33,892 nucleotides of DNA from Mariprofundus sp. UBA1536 (lineage in GTDB: Bacteria > Pseudomonadota > Zetaproteobacteria > Mariprofundales > Mariprofundaceae), in the NCBI GenBank assembly GCA_002323245.1, contig DCPU01000006.1, positions 1-33,892 of the forward strand, in the 5' to 3' direction. Each line of letters begins with the position of its first letter. Positions within the stretch are counted from its first letter, which is position 1. Below, piece after piece: positions 1 through 8,012 of the stretch. Below the pieces are notes generated by a model. That model did not search any database. It saw only the letters and a list, made by a program, of their open reading frames with translations, and was not told the origin of the DNA. The translations under genes were made by a program, and so were the position numbers.

Positions 1-59
1 ATCCCTTGGGAATTCAGACCTTTTCTATGCGGTGCTTTTCTTTAACCGTACAGCAGTGA

Positions 60-305
60 AACGATTTTATTTTTGCACATCAAGGCTGGTTTAACTTAGC
101 TGTCCGTGATTACAGCTGCCCTGATATATTGAAACCTTTTCATCGCGTTGGGTTTAGAGTTCATGAACTCAATGAATCAATAATAAATCAAGCCGCCGAC
201 GAAATATTACACTCGGGCTGGGAGCCTACCTCAGCAAGAATCGCAAGGAAAATTGGCTGCCATGTAAGTAGGATTCGAAAGAAACTTAATAACATTAAGT
301 CATGA
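60..305 (+). pseudogene. C-terminal remnant of an unidentified protein (FGE-sulfatase-like stretch, then HTH-like tail)
   Basis: An open frame runs to a TGA at 303-305, but it is closed upstream by an in-frame TGA at 57-59 and has no ATG. The product is therefore a tail or a broken gene. The first part reads ...AVRDYSCPD...VGFRV, which resembles the C-terminal end of formylglycine-generating-enzyme/sulfatase-modifying-factor folds. The last 45 residues (about EPTSARIARKIGCHVSRIRKKL) look like a helix-turn-helix. An alternative is the DNA-binding tail of a TnsD/TniQ-type transposition protein, which would suit the mobile-element context. It converges on the minus-strand ORF that ends at 330. 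Family assignment is weak; only the open frame and its truncation are directly seen. Confidence 0.3.
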
Positions 306-329
306 ACTCATTCGTTCAACGGATTGTAC

Positions 330-2177
330 TTATCGTTTGCTCCGATAATACTCTTCCAGCCTTAGAAAACGACTGTCATTGGACAAAGCAGGAAGAGCTT
401 CTGATATACAATCCAAACAATCGCGGATGTATTGATTAGGCCAAGGTTGGTCACTAATAATAATATCTAATAGACTCAATGACTCATTTGGGAACCGCTT
501 CAGCAATCCGGACTTTAGTAAAGTGTGAATTTCAAAATGGGGATGTTCAATTGCCTGTAGCCAATCCTTCACCGTTGACAAGGCAGAAGGAAACTCATCC
601 CCTGCCGCAATACTCAGTCTTGCAAGTGACTTTGCGATGTTTTTTGAAGTTAAATCTTGAGATTTAGGCCAAATATTCTGCCAAAAGGGTTGAATACGAT
701 TTATCCAATATTCTTCTCTCTGATCCCCAGCACTTTCTAATGCCTGAGCAAGTGCTTGCGCTGATTCATCAAGACCCGCTTGTGGCAGTGACGAAAGAGC
801 TTCTTGGAATTCCGTAACAGAATACCCATCAATAATGTCCAATGCCGCATAGGTTATGAATGCAGCAAATTGACGCGCGTGTTTCCCCAGCTGATCATAA
901 TTTCTGGCTGTTTCTAAAAACTGTTTCTTGTAAGAAATTTGAAGAGGGGGGTATAAACGAGGAGACCACAGAAAACCCTCCCACATAGCCTTAGCCTCAC
1001 GAGGGTCTAAACTCCAATCAAATAAAGGTAACAAGTGGGTTTCGGTCCACTGCCTATCTACCCTAAATATGGTAATCAATCTTGAGGCCAGCACTACTCT
1101 ACCATTTAGATATGCTGGATTCTGACCAGTAAAGAATTGGGTGAAGATCGGTTCAATATCGGCAGGCAATCTGTCGTTATCTTTTGGCTCTTGCTTAAAC
1201 CACATGTTAAGTATTGCTTGAGTCAAGTGACCAATAGGATGGTTGATAGCCCTCATGACAGGGTCATCGTCAGACATACCATCCTCATGGGGCTGGTTCA
1301 ACAAGCGTTGGCATAAATCAAGAAGTACCACCTCATGACAATCTATTGATTTAGATATTACTTCCAACCACCATGATAAGCTATGCGCTAGTTTCTGAAG
1401 CACCTCATCTGGCATGCTTTTGTGTACAAGAGGGGCGAGGTAACGCCATGACCGTATCGACTGGCCTTCCTCGCTCCAAACCTGTAAAGCTTCCTTCCAT
1501 CGCCCAACCGCCCAATTCCTCTCAGATGCGAGGTCGCAAAGTGCAAAAGCTGCGTGGAAGAAGCGTTCGCGACAGGTGATACGCCAAGTATCTTCATAAT
1601 GAATGTCATCGGATTTAATCGGTGTCCTAAGCCATTCCTTTATTTCGGAACGTTTTCGAGGAGCCAAATCAATTTCTTTCTGTGATTCGAAGTCAGGATC
1701 CCCTGTGCCGCTCATCCAATGTAGGAATTCATCTCTCTCATTTTCTGCTAGTTTCCATTCTGAATTAGCTAAAGACAGTTCCTGTAGTTTCCGCATTGCA
1801 GCATCACCAAGCTGAGTAGAGCCCGCTAGAATCTTTGATAGTCTCAGCCAAATTGAGTGATCTACAATGTACGTCCAGTCGTCGTCCTCAAGTTCGCTTT
1901 TGTACATATTACGTGGAGGGCCAAGCAATATTGCCTGCTCGATCTTTTCTCTAGCTGTAGACGATAAGTTATGACCTTGCAAAACTAGCAATCGCATTAC
2001 CTCTCTATGAAGGTCACTTGACCACAACCACCAGTTTCCGTCTGTTATCAACCAATCTACCCACTCATCTGATTTTATTGAGTCTTCCTTACTGGCTGCA
2101 TAAAGAGCTATTCGTTTGAAGCATGGGTCTGTAATAAAAAACCATTTTCTAGCTTTATTAGCAGCTGAGAGCCACAG
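330..2177 (-). pseudogene. 5'-truncated helical-repeat protein resembling the DUF4020 C-terminal region of SIR2-type defence proteins
   Basis: The frame is open from 2177 to the stop at 330-332 (about 615 codons). It contains no ATG or GTG near its 5' end; the first usable codon is a TTG at 2049-2051 without a ribosome site. Coding character continues upstream of that TTG (WFFITDPCFKRIALYAASK), so the beginning of the protein is missing. The sequence is alpha-helical throughout, rich in Trp, Leu and acidic residues, with no visible nuclease or NTPase motif. Its last 180 residues (IWPKSQ...LARLSIAAGDEFPSAL...LRLEEYYRSKR) resemble DUF4020 from memory, a domain usually found behind SIR2-like or NTPase modules in defence proteins. 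The missing N-terminus would have carried the effector domain. The 5' end overlaps the 3' end of the tnsE remnant, so a deletion probably joined the two. The family call is inference. Confidence 0.5.
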
Positions 2178-3538
2178 CTATCAGGTACCAGTAGCTCTAA
2201 TGAAGAGGGTTCCACCTCCCAAGTTAAGCTAGCGCCATCTAACGTCCTTACCGCCTCTTGAAGGGCCATTCTGAAGCTCTCTAGCCCGTTCCAGCCAGCA
2301 TTACGTTCAAATTCTTTTATACCTATACCAATCACATCAAAATGCTTTTCCCCAGAGATATTGTCTGATATGGCACCCTCAACTGCGACTCCTAGTTCCT
2401 GAGCCCTAATTCTGGAATCACCCACATCATTTTTTTTGCGTGGCGGCACCGGTCTTTCAATCTTCTTATCAATAGTCTTTATAAAATCAATATCGTTATA
2501 CTGAGCCGATTGGATATGTGTAAACTGTTTGGGCCGCGAAACAGACTTGTTATTAGCATCAATGGTTATTTCAGTGATGTTTTCTTTTGTAGCCTCTTCA
2601 TCAAGGCTTTCCTCAGGAACATCATTTGCTCGGAACGCAGGAGATAGTGATTCATCAACCTCATCCCTAGATAAATCAGGGTGGTTCCGATCAAGCAGGC
2701 TATATTTAAGTGGCCATGACTGATAATTACAGATCTCTGTAACCCAGCAGTGCTCACCTTTATTTTTACCGAATACTTGTAGTGTGAACGGCTGCTTAAA
2801 AGGCCATGAAATAGTTGGAGAGAAGCCTTTGTCCAATAAGGGGATGAATTTTTCTAACTCATACCATACTTTTAATAAATCAGGTTCTGAGGCTATCCAA
2901 GCCAATCTACCAATATCAGTAATTTTAGGCACATCCGTGCAAGAGATATGTAAAACATCATTCTCAATTTCCCATTCTTCTACCAGCTCTGACCAGCCGC
3001 CATATAGTAGTAAAGCCCGGGCCATTTCTGGTGACTTGGCAAAAATACTGCGCATGACCTCTATAACAGGCAGCCAGTAATTAATCCCCGCCTTATCTCT
3101 CCAGTGAAATATTTTGCTATTACCTAAGCTGGAATCCTCGGCTAATTCATGACCAAGATTTGTACTTTGAAGTTCTTCCTGAGCTGAAGCCGCGGAAACA
3201 ATTGAGACTTGTTCAGCACCAGAAAGCGGGATGCTAATAAATATGTTTTTTTGAATATCGCCATCTTGTGCGAGCGGCGAATGCGTAAAGACTCGACCTG
3301 TCACTAAGCGCGGAAATGCATCCCATTCCATATCAATTCTTGTTAATGGGTCTTGTTCTGACGACAGGTTCTTGAAGACTGCTCTAACAGTAGGGTTTCT
3401 TCCTGAACTTTGGGTTTTAATATTATAGAGAAACTCAAGCCTTACCTGAGCACCATCAGGAAAAGGCCAACTTTCTTTTGAGACCCTAATAATTGGCTTG
3501 GTTTCTTTTATATAATTCGTATCAACCCACCTCTACAT
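2108..3538 (-). pseudogene. tnsE: Tn7-like transposition protein TnsE, 3'-truncated remnant
   Basis: The frame is open from 3532 to a TAG at 2108-2110 (about 474 codons); the first internal ATG is at 3331. Codons upstream of that ATG still read as protein (IIRVSKESWPFPDGAQVRLEFLYNI), so the true N-terminus lies higher. The only in-frame ATG there is at 3536-3538 and is followed directly by TAG. Recognition as TnsE is from memory of the Tn7 protein. Shared features are a GRVFTHSPL-like segment, then F-x-W...NYWLPVIEVMRSIF, E-x(5-6)-L-x-I, a W-P/F-P-F pair, and a C-terminal block DVIGIGIKEFERNAGW...FRMALQEAVRTLDGASLTWE. Tn7 TnsE is about 538 residues; this copy ends roughly 100 residues short, after a segment ending LIKL. 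TnsE steers Tn7 to replication forks and conjugating plasmids. Here it is probably inactive. Confidence 0.55.
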
Positions 3539-3546
3539 GACTAATA

Positions 3547-3610
3547 TTGACATTAATCATTGGTATAAAAATGACATTAATGGTTAAAATTGACATTAAT
3601 CATTGGTACA
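3547..3610 (-). repeat. Transposon terminus with tandem TnsB-type binding sites
   Basis: A 19-bp unit, TTGACATTAATCATTGGTA on the + strand, occurs perfectly at 3547-3565 and 3590-3608. A related unit (ATGACATTAATGGTTA) sits between them at 3571-3586. The outermost copy runs into ACA at 3608-3610, so read from the outside the element starts TGTACCAATGATTAATGTCA. Three closely packed sites within 65 bp and a TGT terminus match the arrangement of a Tn7-type right end. Flanking chromosomal sequence begins at 3611. Confidence 0.65.
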
Positions 3611-3625
3611 TCACACTTAGATGAA

Positions 3626-4276
3626 CTAACCACATTTGCTGTCGCCACACTCGAGGCAGCAGTTGCAGTTGTCGAGGCGAACCACGGCCATGGCGTTGCA
3701 TTTGTCACATTGCGCGCCGTTGGAGATGGCATCTTTGCCCAGTTTTTCTTCGGCTTCGATGCGTTTGGCCTGAATTTCTGCGGTTTGCAACTTTCCTTCC
3801 ATCATGCCGATGCTGACCAAATGTTGCTGAATCACTTCGCCGATTTCGGCAACGATAGATGGCATATATCGGCCACCTTTTTTGTAGTAACCACCGCGCG
3901 GATCAAACACCGCTTTAAGCTCTTCCACCAGGAAAGTGACATCCCCGCCTTTGCGGAAGATGGCGGAAATCACGCGGGTGAGCGTGACAATCCACATGAA
4001 GTGTTCCATGTTTTTGGTGTTGATAAACACTTCAAACGGACGGCGATGTTCTTCGCCACTGGATGCTGTAACCATCACATCATTGATGGTGATATACATG
4101 GCGTGTTCAGAATGCGGAGTTTTGATTTTGTAGGTGCTGCCCACCAACACATCATCGCGCTCAAGCAAGGGTGCGATTTGCGTGACTTTGGCAGCTGCTT
4201 TTTCAGCTTTTTGCGCTTCTGATTCTGCTTTGGCAACTTCATAACCAGTGATTTTCTTTTCAATTTTAATGCTCAT
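3626..4276 (-). CDS. nrdJb: TSCPD-domain partner of split class II ribonucleotide reductase (NrdJb-like)
   Basis: This 216-residue protein follows the large NrdJ subunit on the same strand. The ATG at 4274-4276 is preceded by a strong GAGGAGG; the longer upstream frame has no such site and is poorly coding. The N-terminal 40 residues are Lys/Ala/Glu-rich. A TSCPD-type domain follows (about 35-165, with VGSTYKIKTPHSEHAMYITI, EVFINTKNMEHFMWIVTLTRVISAIFRKGGD and EELKAVFDPRGGYY). The C-terminus holds two Cys clusters (CDKCNAM and CNCCLECGDSKCG), suggesting a zinc ribbon or the redox-active tail that re-reduces the large subunit. Split NrdJa/NrdJb enzymes are known from Pseudomonas, where both parts are needed for deoxynucleotide synthesis. 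The transposon end lies 15 bp past the stop and must have displaced any native terminator. Confidence 0.8.
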   Translation of the reverse strand: MSIKIEKKITGYEVAKAESEAQKAEKAAAKVTQIAPLLERDDVLVGSTYKIKTPHSEHAMYITINDVMVTASSGEEHRRPFEVFINTKNMEHFMWIVTLTRVISAIFRKGGDVTFLVEELKAVFDPRGGYYKKGGRYMPSIVAEIGEVIQQHLVSIGMMEGKLQTAEIQAKRIEAEEKLGKDAISNGAQCDKCNAMAVVRLDNCNCCLECGDSKCG

Positions 4277-4447
4277 TTTTTTCCTCCTCGCAAAGCCATC
4301 AACTTTTGATGTTTGCGATGTAAATTTATCAGCGAATTCGACCACGCTTTTGCTGCGGATCCCGGACGCTGCGGCCGGGGATGGTGGGCGGTTTCCCCTT
4401 GCGGCAGCTAACGATACATCGAAGCCACCACCCACAAACTTAAGGCC
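4277..4447 (-). promoter_or_regulatory. Structured nrdJ-nrdJb intercistronic RNA
   Basis: The 171-nt gap can fold strongly when transcribed from the minus strand. A near-perfect hairpin occupies 4289-4317 (arms CGCAAA and TTTGCG, then CATCAA and TTGATG around a 3-nt loop, with a 2-nt bulge). It abuts the Shine-Dalgarno sequence of nrdJb at 4283-4289. Farther upstream in the RNA are a GC-rich stretch with CCCGG/CCGGG arms (about 4360-4385) and an 8-bp GU-containing pairing between the segments near 4435 and 4390. It could set subunit stoichiometry or block RNA decay. Only the pairing is seen; the role is inferred. No cobalamin-riboswitch core was recognised. Confidence 0.4.
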
Positions 4448-7400
4448 TTAGAACTTACCGTAGTAACCTTCTTTAAGGGCATCAAACAAGTTGGCTGCTG
4501 AATGCATTTCGCCATCATATTCGATTTCTTCGTTGCCCTTGGCTTCAACCACGGTGCCATCTTCCAAAGTGAATTTGTAAGTGGTGTTGGCCAAATCTTC
4601 TTCTTTCACCAACACGCCTTGGAAGGCTTCAGGGTTAAAGCGGAAAGTGGTGCAACCTTTCAAACCTTTATCAAAGGCATACATATAGATGTCTTTGAAA
4701 TCATCATAGGGGAAATCGGTAGGTACGTTGGCGGTTTTGGAGATGGATGAATCCACCCATTTTTGCGCCGCAGCTTGGATGTCCACGTGTTGGGTGGGGG
4801 TCACAGCATCTGCTGAGATGAAATAATCAGGAAGCTTGCTGCCTTCTTCTTGCGAGAATGGCATCGCTGCTGCGTTGATCAACTCACGGTATGCAAGCAA
4901 TTCATAAGAGAATACATCCACTTTTTCTTTGGACTTTTTACCTTCACGAATCACATTTCGCGCATAGTGATGGGCAAAGGATGGCTCGATGCCATTCGAC
5001 GCATTATTCGCAAGGCTCAATGAAATCGTGCCTGTTGGGGCAATGGATGAATGGTGGGTAAAGCGACAACCCTTTTCTTCCAAAGCTTTGAGCAATTCCG
5101 CATCACCAGAATCATTGAATTTTTGCATATAACGTGAGTATTTCGACCACAACACTTTGCCTTTGAGGCTATCGCCAATCTTGATGCCATCGGCTGCCAT
5201 TTCTGGGCGTTTGAGCATCATTTCAGCAGTGACGGTGAAATCTTGCTCCATCATCGGTGCAGGGCCTTTTTCTTCAGCGAGTTGCAAGCCAGCTGCAAAG
5301 CCGGTTTTGGCCATTTCATAAGCTACTTTCTCAGTGAATGCCAATGAGCTTTCTGAGCCGTAAGTTTGGCGAAGCATCGCCAGGGCCGAACCGAGACCTA
5401 AGAAACCCATGCCGTGACGGCGTTTGGAAAGGATAGCTTCGCGTTGTTTTTCCAATGGAAGGCCATTGATGTCCACCACATTGTCCAACATGCGGGTAAA
5501 CACCGATACCACTTCGCGGTAAGTGTCCCAATCAAATGATGCGTTTTCAGTGAATGGCTCACGCACGAATTTGGTGAGATTAATCGAACCCAGCAAACAA
5601 GCGCCGTAAGGTGGCAACGGTTGCTCACCACAATTATGCGCATGCAAGCCATTACCATCAAAAGTGTTGATCCCCGGCACCTGCACATCATAAACATCTT
5701 CAGTGCCGTCATTTGCAACGCTTTCCACCTCTGCAATAAAGCGCTCGCGATTTAATTTGCGCTTATATGCGCCAAGACTTTGCGTCAAACGCACTTGTTT
5801 GTCGGTATCTGCAAACCCAATCTGTTGTTGATAAACTTCCAAATTTGCGCCGGTAATAACTAATTCATGTTGCGCTTTGGTTGGATACGCCTTTTGCCCG
5901 CCCTTGCCATCAGGCAACATTGACAAGCCTGCAGCGCGGCGATTTTTATATATCGTTGAAACAATACCCAAGCGCAGAAGCATGCGCTGAACAGCTTGCA
6001 GACAAGGCAAATCACTCTGCGCCAAACGAACAGAGACACCTTTTTGCTGATTGCCCTGAACAGAGCCATCAGCATCGAAAAACCCACGTAAAAACCCCTT
6101 ATAAAAATCTGAAGATTCTTTTTCCATTGCTGGTGTTATGGACTTATCACCAACGCTCATACCCAATTTAAATGCCAAATCGCGAAGTGCTGTGAATTTC
6201 ATCCGCCACTCACCGCGCTCAGAAATCTCAGCGAATCCAGAAAAATCTCCACGCTGCGTAAATGCCGTTGCCGCCCGCTCTGCTTCTTGAATAAGTGCAA
6301 AAGAGCTATTGCCAGACTGACCCTTATGACCATTGGCGACCATACGCTCGGCCCAAACAGAGATGACCGCAGTTTCTTTCTTCAGTGTTCCATCGCCTAC
6401 AAGCAAGCCCAATAAATAACCATGATCGCTATTAAGTTCACCGCCCCACTGGGCATTGATGTGCTGATTTAATAAAACCTTATCCCCTGCCTGTAATTTG
6501 GCAGCTTCAGTCCATTCTGTTTCGCATCTAAAGCGTGACAATGTAGTGACCTTACGAACACGATGATCATGGGTAAGACGAAGGGCATAGCCTTCTTTGG
6601 TTTGTAAGCGAAGCACATCTTTATGCGCTGTTTTGAAGAACCCTTGCTCACCAGTAGCATGTTTTTTACCATCTACAACGGCATTAAATCCCTTGCCTAG
6701 CAATTGACCAACCTGACGCGGACCTTCTGAAGTTTGCACCCAAGTATCTGAAGTCACACAAGGGTTGGTGGCGCGAATATCTTCGCAGAACCAGTTGTTG
6801 TTCAAATCATTCACTTCATCAATCAGGATAAAACCAGGCTCCGCGTAATCATACGTGGAAGCCATGATCACATCCCACAAACGTTGGGCGCGAATGGTTT
6901 TGTACACGCGGCAAGCGGTGAGACCCATATCGTTTTTGGTGGCGTTTTTCGGTGGGTTTGGTACCAATTTGAACACCACACGTGTGCTTTCATCGGCCAA
7001 TTCATGCGGCGTGGCTGGAAACACCAAATCCCAATCGGCATCGTCTTTCACAGCTTGCATAAAATCGCGGGTAATCAAGCAAGAGAGGTTAAACTGACGT
7101 AGGCGACCGTCTTCGCGTTTGGCTTTGATAAAATCAATCACATCGGGGTGTGATATATCAAAGGTGCCCATTTGTGCGCCACGGCGACCGCCAGCAGAAG
7201 ACACGGTGAAACACATTTTGTCATAGATATCCATGAAAGAGAGTGGGCCAGACGTGTAAGCACCTGCGCCAGACACATACGCACCTTTGGGGCGAAGGGT
7301 AGAAAACTCATAACCGATACCACAACCTGCTTTAAGGGTAAGGCCAGCTTCTTTGACCATGGTCAAGATGCCGTCCATGGAATCAGGAATCACGCCAGAA

Positions 7401-7732
7401 ACTGTGCAGTTGATGGTGGAAGTGGCGGGTTTGTGCTCTTGAGCACCAGCGTTGGACATAATACGGCCCGCTGGAATGGCGCCATTGGCCAAAGCCCAAG
7501 TAAAACGATTGCGCCAAAATTCGCGCTTATCTTCATCTTCCACTTCCGATAAGGCAGTGGCAACGCGGGCATAGGTATCTTCAATGCAGGTATCAACGGC
7601 GTTGCCATCTTTATTCTTTAAGCGGTATTTCTTATCCCAAATATCTTCACTGGCAGGTTGTAGTGGCATTAAGCTGGTGGTGTTGGTTTGGGTGCCAACA
7701 GATTGTGGAATTATTTTCTGGCTCAGACTCAT
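4448..7732 (-). CDS. nrdJ: Adenosylcobalamin-dependent (class II) ribonucleotide reductase large subunit, interrupted by an intein
   Basis: The precursor has 1094 residues; removal of residues 325-700 leaves 718, a normal NrdJa length. The mature enzyme reduces ribonucleotides using a cobalamin-generated thiyl radical. Visible hallmarks are C109 in STINCTVS and, after splicing, the active-site NPCGEQPLPPYGACLLGSINL stretch. By comparison with the Thermotoga enzyme, C701 is the thiyl-radical cysteine, E703 the catalytic glutamate, and C712 (11 residues on) the partner of C109. PTGTISL and a GC-rich phosphate-binding region also fit. The C-terminus lacks the Cys-rich tail found in one-piece NrdJ; that part is encoded by the downstream TSCPD gene. 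The ATG is preceded by GAGGGAG. Upstream sites suggest NrdR and possibly DnaA control. Confidence 0.93.
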   Translation of the reverse strand: MSLSQKIIPQSVGTQTNTTSLMPLQPASEDIWDKKYRLKNKDGNAVDTCIEDTYARVATALSEVEDEDKREFWRNRFTWALANGAIPAGRIMSNAGAQEHKPATSTINCTVSGVIPDSMDGILTMVKEAGLTLKAGCGIGYEFSTLRPKGAYVSGAGAYTSGPLSFMDIYDKMCFTVSSAGGRRGAQMGTFDISHPDVIDFIKAKREDGRLRQFNLSCLITRDFMQAVKDDADWDLVFPATPHELADESTRVVFKLVPNPPKNATKNDMGLTACRVYKTIRAQRLWDVIMASTYDYAEPGFILIDEVNDLNNNWFCEDIRATNPCVTSDTWVQTSEGPRQVGQLLGKGFNAVVDGKKHATGEQGFFKTAHKDVLRLQTKEGYALRLTHDHRVRKVTTLSRFRCETEWTEAAKLQAGDKVLLNQHINAQWGGELNSDHGYLLGLLVGDGTLKKETAVISVWAERMVANGHKGQSGNSSFALIQEAERAATAFTQRGDFSGFAEISERGEWRMKFTALRDLAFKLGMSVGDKSITPAMEKESSDFYKGFLRGFFDADGSVQGNQQKGVSVRLAQSDLPCLQAVQRMLLRLGIVSTIYKNRRAAGLSMLPDGKGGQKAYPTKAQHELVITGANLEVYQQQIGFADTDKQVRLTQSLGAYKRKLNRERFIAEVESVANDGTEDVYDVQVPGINTFDGNGLHAHNCGEQPLPPYGACLLGSINLTKFVREPFTENASFDWDTYREVVSVFTRMLDNVVDINGLPLEKQREAILSKRRHGMGFLGLGSALAMLRQTYGSESSLAFTEKVAYEMAKTGFAAGLQLAEEKGPAPMMEQDFTVTAEMMLKRPEMAADGIKIGDSLKGKVLWSKYSRYMQKFNDSGDAELLKALEEKGCRFTHHSSIAPTGTISLSLANNASNGIEPSFAHHYARNVIREGKKSKEKVDVFSYELLAYRELINAAAMPFSQEEGSKLPDYFISADAVTPTQHVDIQAAAQKWVDSSISKTANVPTDFPYDDFKDIYMYAFDKGLKGCTTFRFNPEAFQGVLVKEEDLANTTYKFTLEDGTVVEAKGNEEIEYDGEMHSAANLFDALKEGYYGKF
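5633..6760 (-). mobile_element. Intein with LAGLIDADG homing endonuclease in nrdJ
   Basis: Precursor residues 325-700 form a 376-residue in-frame insertion. It starts with Cys (CVTSDTWVQTSEG, block A), has a TxxH block B (T387-H390 in ALRLTHDH), and carries two dodecapeptide motifs: GYLLGLLVGDG (438-448) and FLRGFFDADGSV (547-558). It ends with a block F/G region VYDVQVPGINTFDGNGLHAHN followed by Cys. The penultimate His and terminal Asn are intact, as is the +1 Cys, so splicing should be competent. Both endonuclease motifs keep their acidic residue, so homing activity is also plausible. The insertion lies in the active-site NP/CGEQ sequence, a typical conserved-site choice for inteins in ribonucleotide reductases. 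Confidence 0.93.
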
Positions 7733-7776
7733 ATGATGTGCTCCCTCAAGCGAAAAACGTTAAAAAATAAGGTGTT

Positions 7777-7807
7777 GTATCGTTGTGCCCCGAATGGGGA
7801 ACGATAC
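7777..7807 (-). promoter_or_regulatory. Hairpin in the nrdJ leader
   Basis: An inverted repeat has 8-bp arms GTATCGTT (7777-7784) and AACGATAC (7800-7807) plus an inner CCCC/GGGG pairing around a GAAT loop, with a 3-nt bulge. It lies between the likely nrdJ promoter and the start codon, so it would form in the leader RNA. A T-rich stretch follows in the minus direction but not directly, so it is not a clear terminator; attenuation or RNA stability are possible roles. Confidence 0.4.
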
Positions 7808-7851
7808 CATATCTTGGGGTAAGCCATAAAACAAGACACAATTTATAGTGG
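7804..7851 (-). promoter_or_regulatory. Candidate NrdR-box pair over the nrdJ promoter
   Basis: Against the known NrdR consensus (ACACAATATATTGTGT type), 7836-7851 reads ACACAATTTATAGTGG (13 of 16) and 7804-7819 reads ATACCATATCTTGGGG (11 of 16). Their starts are 32 bp apart, the three-helical-turn spacing typical of paired NrdR boxes upstream of ribonucleotide-reductase genes. A minus-strand -10 (TATAAA, 7842-7847) lies inside the first box with a weak -35 18 bp upstream. Repression by NrdR is inferred. Confidence 0.45.
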
Positions 7852-7864
7852 TTTGATAGCATTG

Positions 7865-7911
7865 TTATCCATATATTACCCACATGTTATGCACATGCAT
7901 TTGTGCATAAC
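7865..7911. promoter_or_regulatory. Cluster of four DnaA-box-like 9-mers upstream of nrdJ
   Basis: TTATCCATA (7865-7873) and TTACCCACA (7876-7884) each differ by one base from the DnaA consensus TTATNCACA. TTATGCACA at 7887-7895 matches exactly, and so does its inverted copy at 7902-7910. The last two form a perfect 10-bp inverted repeat, GTTATGCACA/TGTGCATAAC, with a 6-bp spacer. E. coli nrdAB is known to be controlled by DnaA, so a similar cell-cycle input to nrdJ is a reasonable inference. The palindrome could instead be the operator of an unknown dimeric regulator acting on either divergent gene. Confidence 0.4.
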
Positions 7912-8012
7912 TTACAAATCGTGAATTTTATTCAACATTCGTTATGATGCGCCCATATATATCATGGCCAAGAACATTCACTGGACCAAAATACGGCCAA
8001 GGAGCACGAAAC

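Larger units (their letters stand above)
1..3610. mobile_element. Decayed Tn7-like transposon, right-end portion
   Basis: The block is bounded on the right by tandem TnsB-site-like repeats that end in ACA at about 3610 (TGT when read inward). Immediately inside, reading away from the end, is a tnsE-like remnant followed by a truncated cargo gene. In Tn7 the right end lies next to the target gene and the tns genes read inward from it; the layout here fits, with tnsABCD apparently deleted. The chromosomal gene flanking the end is nrdJb, whose stop codon is 15 bp away. The left end and any 5-bp target duplication lie outside the window, so the full element and its boundaries are inferred. Confidence 0.55.

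Noticed and set aside
1..329. Diversity-generating retroelement variable gene
   Set aside because: No reverse transcriptase and no template/variable repeat pair were seen; the FGE resemblance alone is insufficient.
3590..4222. A 210-codon plus-strand frame lying across nrdJb
   Set aside because: It is antisense to a gene with clear TSCPD and Cys-cluster motifs, and its His/Phe-rich composition is that of a complementary-strand artefact.
7865..7911. Chromosomal replication origin
   Set aside because: The DnaA-box-like cluster is small, lacks an adjacent AT-rich 13-mer array and dnaA/dnaN neighbours, and fits nrdJ regulation better.
7733..7943. Cobalamin riboswitch upstream of nrdJ
   Set aside because: The B12-box and core motifs could not be found by reading; the leader shows only a simple hairpin.
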